From positions 1,302,001 through 1,366,000 of the forward strand of contig WIUZ02000010.1 in the NCBI GenBank assembly GCA_015956445.1: a stretch of 64,000 nucleotides of DNA. The letters are read 5' to 3'. The notes beneath the pieces were generated by a model, which had not been told where the DNA came from, ran no database searches, and saw only the letters and a program-made list of their open reading frames with translations. The translations under genes were made by a program, and so were the position numbers. The stretch is from Thelephora terrestris. Its lineage: Eukaryota > Basidiomycota > Agaricomycetes > Thelephorales > Thelephoraceae. Shown in pieces: positions 25,795 to 38,471 of the stretch (positions are counted from its first letter, which is position 1; the number at the start of each line of letters is the position of its first letter).

Positions 25795-26631
25795 GGAGAC
25801 GAGGTAGGTTTATGGTGAAGTTTGCTCCGCTGTACGATTAAATATAACTTCAATGATGAAAGTGAGAGAAACATTTCGTGCAAAAAGTTCAAGGAAGGGG
25901 CCACAGCTAAGACACGAGATCAGGCCTGTGAAGTTTTCGACCCGTCATGATGAGACTCTGCAGGTGGTTTTCTCGACCTTTGTGCCCCCTTGTCAGTGGT
26001 CTACATTCATCATCAGCAAATCATGGAAAGTCCAGCAATTGGATATATCGGTCTACGAAAGTGGTAGGGCGATATAGCTGATGACTGCATGCGATTACGA
26101 GGGTGGACAATGAGAGTGAACATGTAACGTCGGAGGTGAAACGGCGGTCGCAATGAAGTCTCTCTCATCCCCAAACCTTCAACGAGAAGCCCACCCTGAA
26201 TGATCGCGACCCCACTCTCCGAGGGGCGTCACTGGGGCGGGTAGGTGCAATAGACCCCAGTGGATGTGTTCGCAGTAAGGGAAGGACTGAGTTCTGACCA
26301 TCGGCCGCTTGCACATGCGGGACGCCAGAGTTGGAGGGAAAAGAAGAGGAACGCAATGACGCAGGAGTGTAGAAGGGAATCATCAAAACATTTGGAAAGG
26401 TAGACGGTATACAAGACGTGCGAAGAACAAGATGGACAAGGGGAATCAAGAACATGGGGGAGGATGATGTGCACAGATTGCGAATTGACAACACAAAAGA
26501 TCAACAGGCCGGATGAAGGGGTGCTTAGGGAAGGAGAAAAGGACACTGCGTTCAGGAACGTGATAAATTCCCAGATGCGTGGTCTGTGTCTAGTGTAATA
26601 TTGGCCGATGTAACGGGTTGTGTACCACGGG
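25795..26631. other. intergenic, P450 copy 2 to STAND gene (tail to tail)
   Basis: The first 250 bp match the 3' flank of P450 copy 3. The rest is the 3' side of the STAND gene. I see no coding region; the minus frames at 26165-26546 are low-complexity and unspliced. Confidence 0.5.
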
Positions 26632-29530
26632 CTAGGAGAGAGTTAACCGGCGAGGACACGACTCCGTTTGCAGAAGCTCACCAACGGATTCTGATTCACT
26701 GAAGGGGACTTTGGCTGTTTGATCAATATCCCGAAGGAGGGCCCTGCAGTTCTCTAGATCACTCGAAACCCTCAGCTTCTCGAAGATCTCGAGCGCACGC
26801 AACGCCTCGGGCGCCGCGTTTTCGATCCTGCCCTCTTGGAACCAAATCCTCGCCTGCAGGAGGGACACACGACCCAGGTGGTATACGGCATCGGCAGCGT
26901 GCGACTTGGCTTGTTCGGTATGGGAACGGGCTTCGCCGAACTCTTCTTCGCCGAGAAACAGTTCCGCCAGGGAAAAATGAGTCCAAAACAGGGAATGATG
27001 CCAGTTGAAGCGGGACGCGATTTCGAGGGCTGCCTTGAAATGGTAGATGGCCTTCTCTCTCTCGCCCTTGGAACAATAGATGTTACCAAGGACGAGATAA
27101 GATCGACAGACCTGGAATTCTTGTCCTTCACTGGGGAGGAGTGCGAGGGTGCAGACTGCCGCGTTTTCTGCGGCGTCGAGCTGTTTGTCGGAATGCAGCA
27201 ACCGAGCGAGGTGATTCAGACATCGTGCTTGTCTTTGCCTGTTACCAGACTTCTCGTATATTTCCAGGGCTTCCTTCGCTTGATCTATCCCTTCCTTGTA
27301 GAGGCCTAGAGCCCGATTTGCACCAGACAGCATAGTCAATGTGAGAGCAACACGGCTGAGAACCCCCCGCTCTTTCTGCAGCTCCAAGGTATGGCTGAGA
27401 AGCCGCTTTTGTTCCGCGTGATTTCCCGCAGATCCGGTCAACACCGCGAGCTCGAACAGGCATTCGGGCTTGGAGGGATGATCGTCCGGAAGCGCCTCGA
27501 CCTTTGGCCTCAGCACGGTGTATCGCGGTTTGTGCCAGTAGAGGTGTGTCATAAAGCGGACACAGGCACTCCATACCTCCATTGAGTTGGCATCAATGGA
27601 CGTGAACACGTCGAGCAAGTGCTCAACATTCGCATCCTCCGACGTTATCCATCGCGCCTTTTGGAACTCGCGCTTTCTCCCGGGAGTGAGATATACTGAA
27701 AGCCGGTCGAAATAACGATCCTTGGTCGCGCAAAGGAGTGGGCACGACTTCGGGTCAGTGGGACGGAGATGATCTCGGAGTGGGGCGAGCATTGTGACGA
27801 ATTCGTTGTTCCGATGCGTCAAGGAAAGGGCGCAGAGTTTATCAAAGATTTTCGATGCGTCGGGAACGGTAGGGAACAGCCAATGGAGATTCTTCTCGTT
27901 AACTCCCTGCGGGAAGAATGCAACGACTTCGAGAAGCGCCCTAGCATCAGGGCCAAGTTCTCTAAACGTTGGGGAGGCCAGAGAGAGTTCGATAGTGGCC
28001 GCGAGGCTCTTGTTGTGCTCCGTCTGAAGCACACCGGCTCGACGTTGCTGCCACTCCTTGGATAGTCGGTTATGATTCCATCTGTTTTGATGTGCGACGG
28101 TGGCTAGTAGGGTGACTGAAAGCGGATGGAAGTCGAGTTGCCTGAGGATTTTGTCGACTGAATCCGACCGTTCACCGTGTTTGTAGATCCGATAAAACGA
28201 GTCGCGCGCGGCTTCCATCGATAGCGTCGGAACTTCGAGGGCTTCGCAATCCGGAGGGATAGCGGTGATGCGGGATGTAATACAGAGACAGATGTTGCTG
28301 AATTGGCTCAATTGCTCCACCACATCGTAGATCCCTTGACCGTGGGTTCCGTGTGGGTCGAGAATAGACTCCGCGTTATCAAGAACTATGAAAATCTCCT
28401 TGGAAGATAGAAATGATCGGAGGGGAGCCAAATCTTCGGGGTTTTCGATATCGGCACCGACGACCTTCGAGAGTCGGTCGAGAAAATGGGCACGCGAAGC
28501 TGGAAACTGATCGCAACGAATGAGTCGACGGTTTTCGCCAAACCGCTCCTTGATGCGATCATGGTGGAGGACTGCCAGGGCGATAGATGTTTTCCCGACT
28601 CCGCCTGCGCCGACGAGAGCGATGGGAGTGAGGTCTTCAGCGAAGCCAACGATCTTCTCAATCAGATCACCGCGTCCGAAACACGCCCTGGGAGGCGATG
28701 GTGGCGATTCCCCGAGAGTTCTAGAATTGAATTTGAGCTACTGGACCAAATCGAGATCGGAGTCATTAACCTGGTTTGGGTCTAGACAATTGTAAGTATC
28801 CTTCCACTGGTCGACGAGATGACATAGCTGGCTCTCACCGAACGGAATTGGCTGCCAACCTCCTCCCAGATCCTCGACACATCATCGCGAATGCTGGAAA
28901 CAGCTACGTGGGTGTTTATGGCCAACTCTGTCTGAAAACGGCACAATTAGCGGCGACCAAGTGAAGACAACTGAACGGACATTGAACACGTTGAGTATCC
29001 TGTTGAGTTCAGACCTCCAACCGGCGATCTTGTCCTTATCGTTCCTCGCACGAATAAGGCGGAAAATGCGGTTGCGCCCACTCTGTAGGGCGACCGTTTT
29101 CTGAATCTCCGCAACGGTCCTGCGATCGAGTGCATCGTCCGTGAGCTATCAGTACAATGCACGACTAGTTCGACTCACATCGTCAACTGGTTTATCGCCT
29201 CACACAAGGATTGACTGAGGTCGCCCAGCCTCTTCCCACTCATTCCCCGGTCAAGTGCTTTGCAGATATCGGCGCAGTTTATCCCGAGCTCGACGTAATC
29301 CTGTTCGTTGACCATGGAGCCCTAGAGAAACGTAAGTCTGGAGCCCATCGCCGGTGGAATGGGAGCCGGCGTACCCTGATCATAGTCAACAGAACACCGA
29401 CGGAACCGAAAGCGGCTTGAGCTGGCGCGATAACAGAGAGGTTCTTCGCGAGATCCAGAGTATCGATGGCTACGTTCAGCGTCAATAGAGTGCCGTCCCG
29501 CGCCTTCGGCCGTTGGGACCCTGGAGCCAT
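26632..29530 (-). CDS. NB-ARC / TPR STAND NTPase (NLR-like)
   Basis: STAND ATPases act as ligand-triggered switches; fungal members are linked to non-self recognition and cell death, though this one's role is unknown. Five to six exons. The N-terminal helical domain starts MAPGSQRPKARDG (29530) and spans four small exons (to about 28880). NB-ARC begins CFGRGDLIEKIVGF, with Walker A GAGGVGKTS (about 28600) and Walker B IFIVLDNAES. The winged-helix part and then TPR-like helical repeats follow (KEGIDQAKEALEIYEKSG, LGNIYCSKGEREKAIYHFKAA, LAELFLGEEEFGEARSH) up to the C-terminus. About 880 residues. A micro-exon of 11 nt near 28785 is possible. I see no recognisable effector domain at the N-terminus. 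It lies between P450 copies 2 and 3 on the opposite strand. Confidence 0.9.
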
Positions 29531-30762
29531 TGAAGAAAGTCGTAGTCGCTGGGGAGAAACGATGCGGGGAACAGGGCGGATCGCCGGCCATATTGCTGTG
29601 GTGTGTATGCCTCGCGCAATCGGGGCCATCCTGATGACGAGAGCCCGGTACATCGTAGGGAGATGCTGAACGCTAAACGCGGCGGCGATTTAGTCCGGGG
29701 AAGTTTCGAACCGTATTAGTACTCGAACAGGTGGAGACACAAAGATAGTACACACCCCTCGGTTGAAGGATAGGGAGGAGTGGGAGATGGGTCGTAAGTA
29801 CAGGTCGGTGGCTCGTTTTTGATGAAGTATATGCGGAATTTTTGTTGACGTCTGGGCCCGGCATCTCTGCCGGGATGCTGTACAAGCGAAGCGCCCAATT
29901 TCTTCCGAAGTTTTGAGCGACTTGGTGGACTGGCAAAGTCTGCGGTCTTAAACCCAGGAATAAGGCGAAGACGAGGCGATATACAGATAAATGCGGTTCA
30001 AGGCGTCGCTATCTCGGAGAGCAGCCTGAGGTTGAGCACGCTGAAGATCGAGCGCCCACTGATGTCGACTTTGATTCAAAACCTCCACCGGACCGTGCTG
30101 GTGACGCCGAGCTCACAGCAACCCCTGTTCCTACCCTTTACAGAAACGAACTACCGACCTGCAAGCAGCCGCCAAACCGATGTCAGGAACGGGCTACATT
30201 TTTGGCATCGAAATTCTTTCTATGCTGGAGGGCTTGACTGAGTGAGCAACAGCGCTCTGAGAGTGCGAGTCCAAGTGTACCCATGAAGGCCAACCCTCAA
30301 CTGTTTAACAGGGCCTCAACGGCTCGCCTCTTCACAACCGCACGTCTCCTCCTGAGGACAATGTAATTCCTGCGTTGGGCTGGTCAGTGATCAGCTGCCA
30401 CAGATGCGGCTTCAAGGCGCCTCGACCATTTCGTTCGGGTAGCGATGCGAGATGCGGTATAGTTTTGCGGTGGTGCAAAGAAACCCCGCGAGCAAGGAAA
30501 ATAGGCAACCTCGTCGGGCAGACATCCAGTGGTCTTTGATCATGTCCGCGGCTCGAACAACGATTTGATCCTGTATCACATTCAATCCGTTACTAGCCAT
30601 CTGCCACCACCAAATCAAGAGTCTGGCTTCCTCCGTCGAGGTTGCTTACAGATCCGGGATTGCGGCGCTTTCAGACTCAGTTCGACATAGGAAACCAGCT
30701 GGTGATATATCAGATGAAGGTACCCATGGAGTTCTAATGGACCCTTCGCTCTTTCTCACCCC
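29531..30762. other. intergenic, STAND gene to P450 copy 3
   Basis: This holds the STAND promoter and the P450 copy 3 promoter. Unlike copies 1 and 2, the region before copy 3 shows no obvious similarity to theirs. A minus frame at 30618-30412 (contains VVRAADMIKDHWMSARRG) looks protein-like but has no clear start, partner exons or family, so I leave it uncalled. Confidence 0.4.
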
Positions 30763-32957
30763 ATGTTGACCGACACAGGCTACGCATCTCTTGTGATTCC
30801 CGTGCTCGTTGCCCTCCCGGTATGGTTTTGGTTGCGCAAAAGGTCGAAGCGCGCTCCACCGTATCCTCCAGGACCAAATGAATACCCGCTTATCGGAAAC
30901 GTGCTGGATTTTCCGTTTCGTGGCCCGCTGTGGGAGGGGCTCACGGACTTGGCCAAACGACATGGTAGCGTATTGCCGTCTCGTGGACTTTTTGGATTAA
31001 AACACTGATTCCCGACCCTGGGTAACAGAAACCGACGTCCTTCGTCTGAAACTTCCGGGTATGGAAATGGTAGTCCTAAGCACCAGCGAAGCCATTTCCG
31101 ATTTACTTGACCAACGCTCGGCCATATACTCGGACAAGGTGAGAGTTCCCCGACCCTACACATCCTCGGTAGAGGTCGCTCATTAATCGCATGTCTATCA
31201 GCCCCACACACCGATGATCGAATTGTGATTCTCTTCTAAAGACTGCATTTACTGATCTGACCTGTTCTTCCGTGTGACGCAGGTCGGGGTTCGCCGAATC
31301 CACGCTAGTTCTTATGCCTTACGGGCCGCGGTGGCGCATGCACCGAAAGTTGTTCAACAATTTCATCAGTGCTTCAACTGCCAAGGACCACGATGTAAAT
31401 CAGACCAAAGTAGTGTCAGACCTTCTCATCAACCTTCATCGAAATCCAAAATCATTCAGGGAACACATCAATCTGTCTGTGATTCACCGCTGCGATGGTG
31501 ACCCGCCTGACTTCTTTTAATGCCACATCCAGGCTCACCGGCTCACTGGCTCTCTCGATCGCATATGGGATCCGAGCGGACACCCCGCATAACGAGTTTG
31601 TCCTGATGTATGAGAAGATATTAAAGGTGGCGCAGGAGGGATTAGTTCCCGCAACGTTCTTTGTCGACATCTTTCCTTTCCGTATGCCCAATCTTTCCAG
31701 CATGGGTTGTTGGGGAATATCAACTGACGATGACTTATCACAGTCAGGTATCTACCTTCATGGTTCCCCGGTGTACAATTCCACGCGTACGCAAACAAGG
31801 TCAAAAAGGACCTGCACACGGCTATGACCCGTCCTGTAGAACATGTTGCAGAGAAACTCAAGGTTGGCAGATCCCAGCTGTCACAGTCGTCTAAGGGCAC
31901 AGACTGATCTGTGTGGGCAGTCAGGTGTTGACATCGACCCCTCGATGGCCTCAATGTGTCTGGAGAATTTGGATGATTGGGGCCAGAAAGGGATCGACAT
32001 AGAGGTAATTTGCAATACTCTAGGCATTCTTTATATCGGTAGGTTATGTTTGCCATCTTCATTTATTCTCCTAACCACCCCTTACAGGAATGTCAGACAC
32101 CGTGGGTGTCGTCACCATTGTTGCAACCCAACGGTTCTCACTCCCTTCTAGATAAAGGCTGCACTGAGCAGTTTTTTCCTTGCGATGGCCCGAAGCACGG
32201 AGATTATGAGAACAGCCCAGCGTCAACTGGACAGCGTTCTGGGTGGGGCACGGTTGCCAGATCATTCAGACATCGATGACCTCCCGTATATCGTGGCTAT
32301 CGTCAAAGAGACTCTTCGATGGGCTCCTCCCGCCCCAATCGGAACGACACATCGCTTGATGGAAGACGATGTATATCGCGGGATGCTTATCCCTGGCGGT
32401 GCAACGGTGATTGAAAATATCTGGTGGGGATTGCTACTCATGATATGCTGAACCGTCAGCTAATATGAAGTGTTTCAAGGGCCATATGTTATGATGAAGT
32501 CGTGTATCCGGAGCCACACACGTACAACCCGGCACGGTTTCTTGACAAGAACGGGAGGATTGACCCGTCCGTCAAGGACCCAGAAGCCAGGGTTTTTGGC
32601 TCGGGTCGAAGGTAGGAGTGGTCGAGTGATGTGTTGATCAGCCGCTCAAACTCCTCTCACAACAGGACTTGTCCCGGACGTCATTTGGCACTTCGAATGT
32701 TGTACCTCACTATAGCACGCATACTTGCCACGTTCGATATCCTCCCCGCTGATAAGGATGGGCGTCCGAGTATTCCCGAAGCCAGGTATAGCAAGAGCCT
32801 TCTCCGGTGAGCGCGCAGCGTTGAAACCCAAAAAGATTCGACTTTGACATGATACAATTATGTTTACAGAGAACCGATGCCATTTGAATGTGCGGTGAAG
32901 CCCCGGTCGGAGAAGGCTGTAGAATTGATATATCATGCCGTTGCCATTCATCAGTGA
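30763..32957 (+). CDS. cytochrome P450 monooxygenase, copy 3 of 3
   Basis: Third paralogue, same strand and intron plan. Anchor VIPVLVALPVWFW, hinge PPYPPGPNEYPLIG, C-helix LMPYGPRWRMHRK, LRYLPSWFPG, I-helix IGMSDTIKA, K-helix ETLR, PARF, haem loop FGSGRR plus TCPGRHLA across the intron 32612-32665. The tail ends DAVAIHQ-like (HAVAIHQ). All joins keep frame. The I-helix Thr that follows Asp-Thr in copy 2 is Ile here, which could alter oxygen activation; that is inference. Over the K-helix exon it differs from copy 2 at about one base in 140, while the first exon is much more diverged. Confidence 0.93.
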
Positions 32958-34039
32958 GGAGACGAGGTAGGTTTATGGTGGTGTTTGCCCCGCTGTACGA
33001 TTGAACGTGATTTCAATAATAAAAGTGAAAATACCTTGTGCAAAAAATGATAGGAAAGAGCTAGTACAACTACAACAAGGGTTCATGCTTTCTGTGATGC
33101 TTTCGAACCGTCACGATGAGACTCCGCAGGTGGCGTTCTCAACCTTGACACCACGCTTGCCAGTGGTCCAATCACTGAGATACAAGCGTGCCAGACAAGT
33201 CATCACTTTGGGGCCTGCTCTCATGCTCTTCTAAGATAATTTTCCACGGGGTGACACAGAACACAGAGATCCTGAGACAATTTTCTTTGTATTAGCACCT
33301 ATTATTGGTGTGCTACAGATACGGGGATGCCCCTTCATATACCAAGCTGAGCAGCTCTTCAGAGGTTATTGCCAGCAACGGCTTGTAACGTGTCCTCCCG
33401 CCACCCCATAGTCCTAAAGATCGTGACGACATTGACTGGCAGACATTTTGATGGTAACAAGCAACCTGCCCCTCGGTTCAACCTCACAATTGTCAATGTC
33501 GCCTGTGATCTAGGTAGCTCCCTTTTCAACTGGCCGCGAGTCACTATCAGCAAAATTGGTGTGAACCTATTTTCCCACCAGCCAAATGGTTGTGGGTCCC
33601 CCACTGTAAATGGCGTGCCAAATTATATAAAATTCTGACCTACATTATATAATGAGGTTATTTTGTCATTATTTACCGGATAAGCACAAATAATCACGAA
33701 ATAACTTGCCTGCCACCTTTTCTGATGGACAGACACTGTCAAATTTCTGCTCGGGACCCTGTATGTCGTGTGAGGAGGTTGAGCCCCTCTATCTTGCTAT
33801 GATGGGGTTCGTGACTGCAGAAAAATACATAACAAGCTGAAACTAGACAGAACTCTATCAAGAAGGGTTTATGTACTTCTCAATTTGAAGAAACCTTGAG
33901 ATAGTTCAATGAGAGCTACTGAAGAATACCCAGAAGTGGAGCAAACATGAGAAATGGAGGTGTGGCGTCAATCACCTCGGGTCTAGATTTGTTCCTGAGT
34001 CAATACCAACCTTTTTATATATAACAAACCATACATTTT
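32958..34039. other. AT-rich intergenic flank left of the element nest
   Basis: The first 250 bp are the P450 3' flank shared with the other copies. The remainder is AT-rich (tatataatgagg near 33645, tttttatatataac near 34010) with no open frame worth calling. Confidence 0.5.
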
Positions 34040-35320
34040 TGTCAGGAACATGGTATTTTTAAACTTTTTATAACTAGCTCTTTCTTCAAATTCTTCTTAC
34101 CGTTTCTTATTGTTTGAATGCTTCACACTCCCCTTCCGTCATTCCATCATTCAAATACACAAACACGTCATCCATTCCAAACAAACCGGAACCACAAGGC
34201 TATACTACGATGCTTATATATGTCCATTCAAAAGTCAACTGTGTCTTTGGTAGGCACCCAACGCATGAGCCGTCCATCCCGGTTGAACCACTGACCTCTC
34301 CGAGCGAGGATCTCTCTGTTGAGCAGGTAGGGTATAATACTATACTACTACATGGGTACTCTAAGTCTTACCTGAAGGGGAGAGGCTTTATAGTTGCTAG
34401 TGGGTGAAAGAGAGAGAGAAGCGATTGATTGATCTATCTACACATGAGGGGTATATATATCTATCTACTCTATTGGCGTCACAACTGTATAGCGTGACTG
34501 ATGCAGGGTCCGTGCGGTGGCTTAAGGCACACGCGCGTCATACCGATCGTTTGGATCACTGATGTGATACCGCCCCTTCGGGTCGCTTATTCAGCGCTCT
34601 CCGGCATCGGCTCTCACACGAAGCGGTGGAGCCGGTTGACCCGTTGCCGGGCACAGACCTCCGGTTCAACACTCTCCGAACATGGCATCCCCATCCTCTG
34701 CACTCAACTGAATGTCTAGTTCAAGTCAATACGAAGAGACTCCTTCATAGGGACCCACCAGCCGCCCAGATGTCACTAAACTTTGGAACACTTGGTTCCA
34801 CATCTCCATCACCGGGTGACTGCTCGGCAGCGCTGTTGACGTAGTCAAAGAGAGACCCTCTGTCTCCCTCATCGGAGGCCTGGGCAGGATCCTGTACTGC
34901 AAGTCAAGTGAGGTGCCTACACTGGACCTCCAACTCAACCTGTCAGTTGGAACGGTTGACCCGGTATCGGAACCGTCTGCCCTCATCTCAACCAGACTGG
35001 TCACCATCTGACTCAACTGGACGTTGAACTACCCAGTCTCGCTAAGTTGTGGGAACACATAGCAAGAAGAGGGAGCTGAAGGGTGTGGGTGACCGGTTGT
35101 GCAGACGTCAGTAGGGTAAAGCAGGTAGAGGTAGAGAGGAGTAGGGAGAAGTAGGGAGAAGTAGGGAGGGAATAGGAAGTGGTGGTGATAGAGTAGGGTC
35201 TCAATAGACAAGCGTCGCGACGAAGAGGGTCGCGGCGGGATAGGTGGCTAAGAAAGAAGCTATCAGCGCGAGACGAGAGAACGAGAGAATACCTGAGACG
35301 AGAAGAAACTAGTAGAAGTG

Positions 35321-35469
35321 GTGAACACTGCGTTTGCCACGAGGAGCTAAGAGCTGAGCACTGCGCTCAAGACTGGGGTAGAGCACTGCGCTCGCGAGAC
35401 GAGTAGAGAAGGTCGAGAAGTCGAGACGAGGAAAGAGAAAAGCTAGAGGGTTCTTCGAGCACTGCGCTC
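35321..35469. repeat. four copies of a near-palindromic GAGCACTGCGCTC motif
   Basis: Exact copies lie at 35356-35368, 35381-35393 and 35457-35469, with a diverged copy (gaacactgcgtt) at 35324-35335. The motif is close to its own reverse complement and so could bind a dimeric protein. All sit in the left part of element K. Confidence 0.7.
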
Positions 35470-35538
35470 AAAGAGAACTTGGTCGCGAGGAACGAAGAGT
35501 GTTGGAGGCTTTAGACAGTGCAAGGCTGAGTTGAACTT

Positions 35539-38471
35539 TGTCAGGGCCACTCTTCGCCCTTCAGGTACCAGTGCTGTTGGTGAGTCGCAACTCCAACCAA
35601 CAAGAAACAATGGGGCAAAGGGGGAACGACTTCCCTATATCCACCCAAAGTCTTCGTGGTCCAAAACGCGATGGACGAGCGTTCTCCGGTAGGTTGTCCG
35701 AATTCACAGCAGGAGTGCCGAGCCTCTATCAGGTAGATCCCTATCGTCTTCTGAGGGCAGATACAAGAGCCCGAGGATGGCGCCTCAAACTGATGACTTG
35801 ATCCAAAGAGCAGTGCGGAACTCGATGTCGTGTCCGAGCTCACTTCAAACACCGGTTAAGGATCAAGACTGAGTGAGAGAGGAGAGCGAACGGTTCAAGG
35901 AGTTACTCGATAAGCTCTTCAGTGGCCTACAGCAAATACACCGATGCTGCAAGGAGAAGAGGACTTCCCGAGATATCAAAGATGGGGAGTCCTCAGCTAC
36001 TCTACTGGTACTTATATAAGAGAGTGGCCGGGACATAGATAACCCTATCTAATAATAACTCGGAACAAAGAAGGGCCGAGAGTAAGCACGAACAGTAAGC
36101 GGCCCGGAGTATAGAATTGAAATGATAAAGGAATGACTAATGGGTCAGGGTTCGTGAGAAAATAAGAAAGGGGTCATGACGTCGTGTGGGAAAGGAATGA
36201 CAAAGGATAATATCACATGCAAGGGTGAACCAATGAGGGGACGACGCGTCAGCTCGTCCGATCGGGACAACAAAGGACCGAGTGGGGCGCGAATGTCGAA
36301 GGCGAATGTATGAGGAGTCTGGACCGGTGAAACGATGGGCCGAGCCAATGGCGAATAGGGCGCGGGCGCTGTCGAGGGTCGAATAAAGCGTAGTGCGAAC
36401 CGGCCATTGGATCCGTCAAACTCCCTTCTTCCCAAATCAACAATCCCACCAACCAACTACTCATCCATTATGCCCATGATCTCCGATCGTGTCTTCCGTG
36501 CTGAGAACAGCACCGCTACCATCGAGTCTGCGGATCCGCGTTCCGTACAGAACAAGGGTTACTTCCTTCCGAACGCCAACGTGGCGTATCCTAGTTATCG
36601 CGAGGTGCGACGTCACGTGTCGCCGTTTGCTGGCAACAACTGACATCACATCGTAGATCTTCGCGGTTGCCGCCAAAGTGGATGCTCGACAACTGGAGGC
36701 GACGATAGCCAAGCCTCCCAACTACTTGACCATAGACGACGAGCTGTGGTACCACAACTTGATCGACCACAAGTTGCAAGAGTCTATGCGCGGGGTCACG
36801 TTTGACACCGAGTTGCGTATGCCATGGGAGACTCCGGTGGCGTCATCTTTGTGGGGTCTTTTGAAGATGGGAATCTACGATCTCGGAAACGGCGAAGGAA
36901 GGTGGCCGGGGGCGACTCGTTCGCAACACTATACAGCAGCCGTTGGTCACCGTCTCTGGTTCCTTTTGAGGACCGAACAGAAAGCGGTGAGTCGGTCTGT
37001 GCATCCCGCTTGTGGGATAACACTGACAGGCTTGTAGAATGAGCGGCTGAAGCGTGAGGTGAAGGAAGCGAAAGATGATGCCCGTAGGATGTACTCGGAA
37101 GCGTTGGACATGAAGAAGACACTGCTCCTGATGAACGATACGCTTCGCGTCACGTTTGAGAGCGAGATGCTGGCGATGCGTGAAGAACACAATCGGTTGG
37201 TCGAGTCCTTGAAGGAACGGGATGACACCATTCAACGAGACCTGATCGAGGTCGACCGACGGCTCAATCGTCATAGAAGGGCTCTGAATGAGCTCGACAC
37301 CAAGGTTGGTGCGACTTCTCCTGGTCTTTGTCCAAGAGAGCTCATGCCATTCCTAGGTCGATACGTTGGACGACGCTTTGCCATTGTTGGGCGCTCGAGT
37401 CGAATCGATGAGCGAGCGGTTGTGTCACTGCCGTACTCGTTCGGTGGCTGCGGTCCGCGACGAGTCCGAGGACGAGTCGATACCTGATCGGATGGCTTCT
37501 CCCATAGGTGGGATGTCGGTTGACATATTTGGCTTGTCCACTGACATCTCTTCTTAGCTTCCGATGGGTCGTACCGCACACCTGCGCATACTGATGGCGG
37601 GGAGGAGGTCGTTCGCGAGACGTCTGAGGAGACGGCCGTGAATCCGGTTAGCAGTTCTCCCGAGTTGGAGTACGCGGGGGAGAACGAAGTGGCTGTTCCG
37701 ATTCCGCCTCCGTCGATCTCGCCGGTGCGTGGGCAACGTTCTATCCGTGCTCGTTGTTGGGTTCCTTATCGCGGGGCACTTCGTCCAGCGCACCGCATGC
37801 GTCCCAGTAATCCCAACGTTGTCCGCCAGGGTGGAGACATCGAATCCACCGTCCTATTCCGATGCGACAATGCTACAGTGTCGCGTGGATCGCGGCGAGC
37901 TGATTCCGATAGAGTCCGTCGACGTGAACGGCTTAACCGACCTTACGCTCTTGTCGGTCCAGCGTGCAGCGGAAGCCGTTCGCCTGGTGGCTCAACTGAC
38001 CGAGAGGGTGGAGGGTTGGTCAGTCCAGAGGACTCTGGATCAGACTATGGTCGATTCAGCGAGGAACCGCCTTCGCGCCGAGGTTCAGTTGGCCGTCGCT
38101 CATCGTCTGGAGGAAGCTCGGGTCGTCGAGATGGTCGACGAGGAAGTCGACGAGAATGCCTCGGAGGGGACGGAGGAGGAGGTTGCCAGTGCTGAGGAGT
38201 ACTGGCAGACCAGGTCTTGACGACCAGGGTTTGTACGCCTTAGTCCTCGCCCATAGAGTCCGGGCGGATTCAACTTCGTCGGTTTGATAGCCTCGTGTCT
38301 TCGCTGTGCGCCTTGTGTAATATCATCAGTGTCCTTGTCTGTGTTCCTTGATGACGTGTGAGTCGTGATAAGGGAAATGATAAGATAAGAAAGGGGTATA
38401 GGTAAGGAAAGTGGGCGCAAGTTGGGTGTAAAAAATGGTTCAAAAAGGGAATAAAATTCAGCGCGCTGACA
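35539..38471 (+). mobile_element. element G: 2,933-bp TG/CA element carrying a D-family gene
   Basis: Starts TGTCAGGGCCACTCT and ends CAGCGCGCTGACA. It is flanked by a perfect 5-bp duplication AACTT (35534-35538 and 38472-38476). The ends form the 5-bp inverted pair TGTCA...TGACA. The 5' 150 bp share blocks with the 5' end of element I (TGTCAGGGCCACTCT, ACCAGTGC, CCGGTAGGTTGTCCGA). It carries one spliced gene on plus and no reverse transcriptase, integrase or transposase that I can see. The ends and duplication fit insertion by a retroviral-type integrase. Confidence 0.85.
36470..38220 (+). CDS. D-family element protein (copy in element G)
   Basis: Unrecognised family. Five or six exons with good splice signals. 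N-terminal domain: PSYRE then VDARQLEATI, then TIDDELWYHNLIDHKLQES MRG-type residues, LWGLLKMGIYD; then a coiled coil (NERLKREVKEAKDD, EEHNRLVESLKERDDTI); then a Cys/His spot (CHCRTR) and an acidic, Pro-rich region with LEYAGEN. The paralogue in element I matches block by block, intron for intron. The last exon has a possible hydrophobic stretch in the alternative frame and ends in an acidic run (EYWQTRS, stop 38220); if the last intron is not spliced the stop is 38195. The start could also be an in-frame Met at 36407. It does not resemble gag, pol or a transposase. Confidence 0.7.

Noticed and set aside
36470-38220. D-family protein as a retrotransposon gag
   Set aside because: No CCHC knuckle (only isolated CxC spots), conserved introns, and no pol downstream.
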